Shown one piece after another: positions 56,266 through 64,000 of a stretch of DNA of 64,000 bases. The notes below the pieces were generated by a model. The model worked only from the letters and a program-made list of their open reading frames with translations. It had not been told where the DNA came from and did not search any database. Location: positions 51,747,493 through 51,811,492 of the forward strand of contig OX419759.1 in NCBI GenBank assembly GCA_948567375.1, given 5' to 3'. How positions within the stretch are numbered: the first letter of the stretch is position 1; the number at the start of each line of letters is the position of its first letter. The DNA is from Lunularia cruciata (lineage: Eukaryota > Streptophyta > Marchantiopsida > Lunulariales > Lunulariaceae). The translations under genes and the position numbers were made by a program.

Positions 56266-59250
56266 GGCTACCAAAGAGAAACACGGGATGCACATTTGCA
56301 TAAGTTATACTGCAGCTATAGAGTTATATTTTAGATTCATCACTACTCCCTTCCTCACAATAGAAAAGTTTTTCAATATAGAATTTCCCTTTTCCCTTTT
56401 CCACTTACCCTACCATAAGACACTCAATAAACACTGCCAAATGTTGTGTTTACTTTTACTTCTTGTCTTTTTCCTTTCTCTTTGCAGCTCTGAACTTCAT
56501 TTTTGTGGCAAATATCTTCCACTACTACTCCTCCTTTGCTCCAATTTTCTTTGGATGCAATATCTTCAAGCTTTGTTGTGTTTTTAAGTCATCAATTTCC
56601 TCCCTTTTTGCTAGGCTAGTGGCCTCAATTTTTGCAAGTCTTATCCTAGTCCTTGTATCCATTACCTCCTTCCACATATTTCTATGGTTGCAAAAATTAT
56701 GTGCAAATTCGAATGCAAACTCTGCATTTGAATTTGCAACACTTCTTGACATTTTCCTCCTCTTCCAAAAATCACCCTCCGCTTCCTTCACCCCTTGCCT
56801 TAAATTATTCTCCTTTAGAAATATCAGATTTTGCTGCTTGGTGGATCTACCTCTCCTAGATGAATCATCATTTACTTCATCTATTAACCCTTAATTGGAC
56901 CTCCATGGAATTGAGACGGCAATGAGTCAAACTCAAAGGGAGTCCTATTCTTATCCTCTAGCTCATCTACCATAGGTAAGGCATGGGTAGTCTCCTTTGG
57001 CTAGTGTCGTCCTTGGATACATAGAACTGAAAGCTGATATTGAGTATTATGAGATGTGAAGCTATCCTCATCTTTTTTAAAACTCCCAAGAAACAACATA
57101 GCCTCCAACCTCCAAGACTCCTACTTCATCTCTTTATTGCACGCTTGCAAAATCATGAACAAAGCTATCCTCTCCAACACTTATATTTTCATCTACATCA
57201 ATATTGGTACTCTTGTCAATTCCCATGGTAATTTCAACAATATCATTCTCATCTCCAAGACCCATATCTCAAAATGAGGGAGAGAATATATTTCCTTTCC
57301 CCCAAAACATGATATCCATTTGATAGGAATGAGGACAACACATTCAATTGTTGTAGGAACACCCCTGTATCTACGCAGGGAAATATACACCTCAAAATTT
57401 TAAAGTGTGTTTCTCTTGGTTCCCTGGCTTGGGTAAATCTGCCTTCCCATGATCACCCGGATCTTACCTGATGATGGAGCTCCGCAGCTCTACAATGTGT
57501 TTCTCAATACGTTTGACTTTGTCGTCTCTTGGTTCTTGTGCTTGGGTGAGTCCCGAAAGGAACAGCCAAAAAGTATAAAAGAAAGGAAAAAGGAAAATCC
57601 AACAATGAAAAGGAAATACAAGAGCACCATGAAGTGCAGATGGAGAGTACAGGCCTGAGACCCAAACAAAATGTGCTAAAATCCGAGATCCACACAAAAC
57701 GTTATCGTACAATATGTTAAGAATATCCTAGATGAACTGCTACTAGATGAACTCAATGTCAATGACCAACCCTCATTTGATTTCCATTTCAGTGATCTCT
57801 CCCCTATGCACTTCTCCCTCCAGTCTCTTGCCCACATCTTGGTTTATTTTGCACCCTTCATAGTCTTGGGAAACCCAATACCTAAAGTCATCAAATGATT
57901 GGCATATACAAGAATGTTGTGCTCTTTTTCACCACCTGCTTCCCATCATCTCCCCTAGGTATTTGTCTAAAGTGCTCTGAACCTTTGATGTAGTAAAAAA
58001 AATGCATATAGTGATGAGGAATCATACAAAACCAATCATCAAATTGCTGCTACTGCTTTGTTTATTGGAAAAGATTTGCTTGCGGGCTTGAGGAATTTTA
58101 TCTACATATCCTCTACATCTCATCATAGGAGAAGGCACAATCCTCGGAGGATTCAACAGAGGGAGCTTATTTAGAGGACAAAGCATACAAGACCAGTTAT
58201 TCATGGAAGGAGGAGGCACTACTAATACCATTCTCAAAAGACTTAGAAATCTCAAGTTTGGACTAACATTTTAAGGAATTTGGACAGTTTGATGGATAAG
58301 AATGTGCACTCAGTGATAAAGATTCAGTATGATCTAGATTGCTTTCTAAACATTTACATGTGTTTGGATGAGCTACAAAAAAAAAAGGAGCATAAATAAC
58401 CATCAATAAATTGCTATATATATAGTTGAACCAATTCTATGCAATCAAAGTATCAAGATTAAAATCTGCAAAGTTGGCACACATATGCACAAAATCCGCA
58501 ACAAGAACATCCTTAATTTCTTCATATGCAGGCCAAAGGTGTCTCTATTTTTTGAACATGGATGATTGCAAATTGAACGTGTAGCTGTGGAAAAAACTAC
58601 TTTGACTTCTGAATTTGAATCTCAATTTCACTTGCAAGAGGAGAAAATCTTTAATGAAAGGGTAAAGGCATCTTTAAATTTTGAAATTTGAAAGTGTAAA
58701 ACCAAAGCACTCTATTCTTTCACATGACAATTTTTTATATTTGGGACCAGTAAACCCAGAACTCCTAACTTCCATGTGTCCATTATTTACAAAACCATCT
58801 GTTACATTTGAATTCATTCTTAGCTTTGTATGCATGACTCCTTAAACCCCATTTTTTTTTACATAATCCTTTGTCCCAGATAAAATAAAATATCTCATAT
58901 CAGGGTGATGCTTTTCTATGGACGGTACTGGAATTGTGTGTGCCCTATTTGTGGGACACCCTAGCTTTCTTTTTCAGGACCAGCCTGCAGTTATCTTCTA
59001 TAATTTTTTTCAACGGAAGCGTTGTATTGTTCCACTATTCTCTATAACTATCAACAACTTTCACTTTTCAATTTATGATTTTCATATAGAATTTAAATTT
59101 TCATAAGGGTACACTCAGCTAGATCATTCTCGCCTTCAAAAGTAATACACTCATTATTAAAATGGTCAATCTGAAAGTCATCAAGAAAAATTATGCCAAA
59201 ATTATTTTTTAAACTAATAAGCTAAAGAAAATTTTTTTTCTTAAAAAAAT
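56266..59250 (-). mobile_element. Repeat family A, copy 3
   Basis: Same family as 47182-49870. Minus-strand traces include 56791-56525 (charged helical C-terminus) and 58255-58022 (LLRMVLVVPPPSM). Frames are broken. A segment near 57345-57750 has no counterpart in copies 1 and 2 and looks like a later insertion. Confidence 0.6.
57345..57755. other. Insertion within family A copy 3
   Basis: Copies 1 and 2 run directly from the ATGAGGACAA...CAATTTATTGTC region into AATGACCAACCCTCATTTG. Copy 3 has about 400 bp of unrelated, GC-richer sequence between these. No protein family or clear inverted ends recognised. Confidence 0.6.
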
Positions 59251-60125
59251 TTTGTAATGAAAAATTTCAAAAATATTGATATTTTCGTTTTTTGTAATCT
59301 TATCGAACTGTTGTAGTAATAATTATGTGCAGCGCAATAGAACTTACTAACTGATTGTGTAAAAACATACATTCGCAATCGCAACAGATTTGATGCTTGA
59401 TTTTCATAATTCAAAGATTTTCCAGGAGCCTCAGGACCTTTCAATGCGGTTATATTATTCATCGATATCTTCAACTTGTGGCAATGTTTTAGACCATAGA
59501 TTGAGACGTGACTGACGTTAATTCGAATTCTAGACCCTCATGTTTGTGTATCAATATTGTAATTTTATACCGTCAAAATCTACATAGCTCTCATCTTACG
59601 CGTGGGTACTATCAGATAACAAGTGGAGACATCCATGTCACTACTTCATTCTCTTATAACCCACCAAACCTTCGGCTGACGATGTACATTTATATTAGAC
59701 TTCTGTTGATAAAACGAGTGTAAAGTAGGAATACCAATCCATACGTAGATCAAAATTCACAACACATATTCCAGAAGATCAGCTGTGTTGCACAGCTTTC
59801 TTAAGCTGTAATTTATATCGAAGATTCTTACTTAATTCTGTGATTGAGTGATTCATTTTGACTATCTAAGCAACTTCTGAGTTAATGATATCAATCATTC
59901 GTACTATTTGAGTTGACCATTGTGTCATTCATTTCGACACTTCGCGTGCTTGTTTGAGTGCTTCCTTGACCCTTTTAAAGGCAACATTTGGATCGAGTGA
60001 ACTCTACATGAAGTCACTGCGATTGGATATAATAGATTCTACAAATGAGAGTTTGATGGACTCGGGTAAAGGTCCGATTCAGAAATAAAAAAATATAAAT
60101 GGAAGTTTACAAATGTAAAGGAAAC

Positions 60126-61438
60126 ATATGAGTAAGAGATATCTCATATTCCTGATTTGCACGTTCCAAATATTTTTCTCATCAGACTTTAGATTCTATA
60201 CCAAGATGGTTTACAGGATTGGATGGTGACATGTTTCGGGGCAATATTCATAGAGTCGATGATGGAAAACCTTGATCTTGTCGTCCTTGTAGTGTTTACT
60301 TATGAGTTAATCTAGGATCTGATAATCTATGTAATTTTACAGATGGAGTATAATCCAATTTTGCTCATGGCTTCAAGATGGAGTTGTGGAACCCATTTGT
60401 CAAAAAGTGAAAGAACTAAATGACAAAATTACAACAAATTGGGTAGAAGAGTGGAAGTATGGAGTTTTTAAGGACCAAAGGAGTTTGGGAAAGGCAGTAA
60501 AGGAGAGCATACTATGGTTGGAGAGAGGAGTTGATAGGCTATAGTTTTGAGTCTAGAATTGAGTAATTTGAGCCAAATTTTGGAGAGATATCATTTATTG
60601 GATCAAGGGGGTAAAATTCATACCGAGGAGTACAAGATAGAAAATTTGGAGATCAATGTGAAAATTTTTATGATCTATTAAAAAGGTTGGAGAGTAGACA
60701 AAATTTTTATAGTGCTGAGCTCAAGAAAGTTTAGGGTTTAATCTATCTCAAATCAGATCTGGTCAATTGAAGTTGGAGCTCTCAAAAGTGAGGTGTTGGA
60801 GATGAGATGCTAATCAAGTTCAAAACTTTGGCCACTCCTTAATTTGTTGTTTGAATTATCTCATAAAAATTTCCAGTATTGTTTGTAATTAGGCCTTGTA
60901 CTTATTTACAAAGGTTTCATATGAAGTACTCAAATTGATAATTTAGTGTCTTGGATCAAGCATACTTGGGTTTAAAGAGTTCAAAATTAAACTCACTCAA
61001 GAAATGATTCATATCTAGAGTTGGGGTAAGATAAGGTCTGGTATAGCATTTCATAAGCTTGGTAGAGAATTTTTATTTTGTATCATGATTGAGTGTCAAT
61101 CCTAATATTTGTGTGATTATGATTGAGTATTTTAGATTGCTGGAGCATTTTTTAGTATAAATTGTTTCTCTGATCTAGAAATGTGGGGAAAGTTACCAAG
61201 AACCAAAAGATATCTCTAAATTAAGGATTCTGAAATCAAGGTTGAAATTACAAAAAAAGAGTCAAAGTTTGAGAGCTTGTCAAGTTAGCTATAGTGATCA
61301 TATTGTAGCTTATTTTCTATGATTGGAAAGCCTATCTTATAGGCTTTCAATTGAATTATAGAGCTTTTGAATCCAAGTCACAAATGGAAAGTTGCACCTA
61401 TTTGATTTACATAGGACTTTCCCATCATAAAGACTTTG
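60126..61438 (+). repeat. Dispersed repeat family F, copy 3
   Basis: Aligns with 32320-33610 and the reverse of 23050-24330 but more diverged. No coding frame. Confidence 0.75.
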
Positions 61439-62424
61439 AAGTTTCCCATTTGGATTAGCAATTGGTTGAAATTTGAAATATAGATAAGAGGAGGCTTGGA
61501 GTACAAGTTGAAATTGGCTTGAGGATAAAGCAAGAAGGCTATGAAGCTCATTTCCAACAAAAGCACGAAGAGTTCTTGTTGAATTTTTTTAATTGGATAG
61601 TCTCCATGCTTGCATGCTTGTTTGTACACCTAGTTGGTTTAGATTGGTATGCGGGCATTGCGCTTAGGTTCTTTCCTTGAAGGAGTGCTTTTTATTTCTC
61701 CTTGGTTATGCTAGAAGGGATGACAAATAAACTAAGAGTGCGTGGTATGATGATAGGTTAGGTTGCCCATTACTATCCTACTTGATAGCAAAAATACCAA
61801 AACCTAGAGTGAAGAGTTCTCTTGGTTGGTTGTGTATATCTAGAAGAGAAACATCTAAGGGAAGAGAGACACTTGACATTTGTGGCATGGGCTACAAAGG
61901 AGGCTGTTGCCACAATAAGTCCATTGATTAGGGTAGATAGGAAACTATATTAAGGTTAACCTAAACTATTTAAAGCGGAATGTCCCCTCTTGTGAGGTCA
62001 ATCTTTTGAGCCCAAATATGTGAAAGTGGAGGATTCCCCCAAAAGAAATTTGAAATACAGATAAGAAGAAGCCTTAACAAAGGTGTGTTATTTTTACCCA
62101 CATGAGAGGTTGATCACTGTAAATATGGGAATTGGTTGCCCTTTTCCCAGTGGGATTGTAACATTTCTCTTCACCTGAAGGTAGATGGGGCAAAGCTTAA
62201 TATAAAAACCATAAAAGTCCTATTCTAACTTGGTGAATGATGTGAACAAGTAAGTGCATTCTCTTGAAAGTTATGTGGTTTGTGTTACAAATCAGTGATC
62301 CTTGGTTACTCATCTCACTTATCATGTAAGCAAGAGGTTGTATTGGGAACTTACACTTAAAATTTGTTGCCTAATTACTAAGTGACATACCACATAGGCA
62401 GAATGGTTTGTGTGGGTGACAAAC
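61439..62424. other. Spacer with short repeat matches
   Basis: 61653-61750 resembles 24640-24740 and 34525-34610; 61753-61830 matches 37108-37178. The rest is unrecognised. Confidence 0.5.
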
Positions 62425-62900
62425 CCTCAAGCCATCCTTGAGGGTAAGTGTCTATGGGAGAATCCTTAGTGGAATTACAACCAGCTACAGGAATCCTGAC
62501 TACATTCCTTCCCAAGCCAAGTAAATGGCCAACTGTGCAAGAATTGTACCATTGCTCCCCTTCCTCTCATAGCATCCTGTATTCCCCGCTATGGGCCTGG
62601 ACTAACCCACCAATACTCCATAAGAAGTGGAGTTATGGGAAGGACATTGTATAATGGATGTGATGGAATTGGTGGGAGAGGATGAGCCTCCAATTCTACA
62701 AAGGGAGCTTAAAATTCTGAATCTACTAGAGGAAGAGACGAGTTAGATAAGTCCATATCAATCTGAAGAACAACATTGCAAGTTTGGGAACAATGCTGGA
62801 ACTTCTATGGGAGCCAAGATTGTTATGGGACCCAAAAGTATGGATGAGAGTACAGAAGGGAAGTGACTACAAAAGCCGGGAATAGGCCCAGGGTCCCAGG
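62425..62900 (+). repeat. Repeat family E, copy 4 (longer form)
   Basis: 62425-62632 matches copies 1 and 2; 62560-62900 matches the inverted copy at 35775-36265. ORF 62448-62654 has no family resemblance. Confidence 0.8.
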
Positions 62901-63207
62901 TCTCTAGAATGGAAACAAGGAACAAGAAACAAGGAAGGGGGACTCAACAAGACCTCGACTTCCAAGACAACAAGGAAAGAAGAAGTACAATTACCCCCTG
63001 AGACAGTAAAACTGGTCAAGCCATAGGCAGAGAGTATAGTGTCCTTAGAAGCCAAATTCTTGTACTTCATGACAGCCTCTCAGGCCCAAGAGTCCTGAAA
63101 GCCCATAGTTAAGGTGAGGATCACCCCAAAAATGCAATATATAAAGCGGTTATAAAGTTGCACATGGGCAATGATGGTCAGGCGGGCACTTGAACAAGTA
63201 GCTGCTC

Positions 63208-63420
63208 CACCACTGGAGTTCATGAAACAAGTCATGTAGGATCCCCATGACTTCCAAGACTGGTAACGTCTAGTAGTTCATCCAAACCATGGGTCTAGCT
63301 ATCACCCTACCCTGCTACTGTTCATGACATTCTAGGAACCAGGACTTATCAATGTTAATCAAGTCAAGGAGGCAATTGAAAACATTTTGTGGAGTGGATA
63401 AGAAGCGCCTGGCTTGGTAT
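63208..63420 (+). repeat. Direct repeat, period 580 bp, copy 1
   Basis: CACCACTGGAGTTCATGAAAC... to ...GGCTTGGTAT, nearly identical to 63788-64000. On the plus strand VKEAIENILWSG, then a frameshift to KKRLAW, faintly resembles the region after the RT core of L1-type elements (weak). Confidence 0.85.
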
Positions 63421-63550
63421 CCCTTCTTACCTTGACCGAATCTGATTCAGGACATGAAGAAGGAGACCTTTTCCACTTTCATGCGGTTGCAACAAGAAAT
63501 GTTTGTCTTCTCTTGGTAGAACATATCTATTGCTTTGACCTTGCCCTCCT

Positions 63551-63591
63551 CATTGCATGTCAAATGAGCAGCAATCATTTGACATGCAATG
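63551..63591. repeat. Perfect palindrome, 17-bp arms
   Basis: CATTGCATGTCAAATGA (63551-63567), 7-bp loop, exact reverse complement (63575-63591). It lies between the two copies of the 580-bp-period repeat and inside an ORF (63414-63752) that has no family resemblance. Confidence 0.88.
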
Positions 63592-63787
63592 CTACGGGCA
63601 AAACTTGGTATGGAACAGTTTGCCATGCTATGGGCATATGGAATCTAGTTTTGGGAGAAGTGGAATACCAGATGTGTACTACTAGTGGTGCGGGGTATCC
63701 AACTAGAGAGAATCCCCATGAAATAACTTATGTAACAATATGCCTTCCATGATTCACCTTGAGGTACTTAGTGTATGGCCTGAAGTT

Positions 63788-64000
63788 CACCACTGGAGTT
63801 CATGAAACAAGTCCTGTAGGATCCCCATGACTTCCAAGGCTGGTTAAGTCTAGTAGTTCATCCAAACCATGGGTCTAGCTATAACCCTACCCTGCTACTG
63901 TTCATAACATTCTAGGAACCAGGACTTATCAATGTTAATCAAGTCAAGGAGGCAATTGAAAACATTTTGTAGAGTGGATAAGAAGCAATTGGCTTGGTAT
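63788..64000 (+). repeat. Direct repeat, period 580 bp, copy 2 (runs off the window)
   Basis: Second copy of 63208-63420, with about six differences. It reaches the last base of the window, so the repeat array may continue. Confidence 0.85.

Larger units (their letters stand above)
51403..60105 (+). repeat. Tandem segmental block, copy 2 (8.7 kb)
   Basis: Same module order as 38635-51020: gypsy gag (51403-52520), family B (52528-53110), family C (53110-55307), copia (55308-56265), family A (56266-59250) and tail. Lacks the part matching 42600-46990. Strand is nominal. Confidence 0.85.

Noticed and set aside
63414-63752. 112-codon plus ORF near the end as a gene
   Set aside because: It contains the palindrome, overlaps the direct repeat and has no family resemblance. 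The weak L1-like reading is too uncertain to annotate as coding.

Overview
The window is nuclear DNA of a land plant. It holds a split gene with eleven visible exons and GT-AG introns for a plastid FtsH-like protein (FTSHI5), a four-exon class III peroxidase gene, and long AT-rich tracts filled with decayed retrotransposons. No bacterial or organellar block was seen. The lineage is uncertain: a restriction-endonuclease-type non-LTR element and the FTSHI5 sequence fit a bryophyte or other non-seed plant at least as well as an angiosperm, but this is only an inference.

Layout. 1-5251 (+): 3' part of FTSHI5. 5252-7712: AT-rich spacer with a near-perfect hairpin. 7713-11147: a decayed non-LTR retrotransposon (+) preceded by an inverted fragment of the same family. 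12388-12726: a MITE-like element with long terminal inverted repeats. 13410-17239: an almost complete Ty1/copia element (-) with both LTRs, a polypurine tract and a 5-bp target duplication. 17.7-25.1 kb: fragments of dispersed repeat families (called B, C and F here) and a copia 3' end. 26.3-26.6 kb: a GC-richer island with an unidentified ORF. 27932-29742 (-): class III peroxidase gene carrying one in-frame stop. 30.5-37.2 kb: repeat families A, F, B and E, including a nearly identical 832-bp direct duplication. 37.3-39.8 kb (-): Ty3/gypsy gag, protease and reverse transcriptase remnants. 38.6-60.1 kb: two tandemly placed related blocks (38635-51020 and 51403-60105), each made of gypsy-gag, B, C, copia and A modules; the second lacks about 4.4 kb of the first, and the two keep different parts of one copia element fused to family A at the same point. 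60.1-64.0 kb: further F and E copies, a perfect 17-bp-arm palindrome and a 580-bp-period direct repeat running off the end.

Only two host genes are convincing. FTSHI5 is expected to act in the Ycf2-FtsHi protein-import motor at the chloroplast inner envelope; the peroxidase would be secreted to the cell wall, but its frame is broken. Everything else reads as layered mobile-element insertion, inversion, duplication and decay. I found no clearly new biological system. The best leads are the non-LTR element, the paired copia/A chimeras in the tandem blocks, and the unidentified families A and C. Repeat family letters are local labels, and repeat borders are read by eye.
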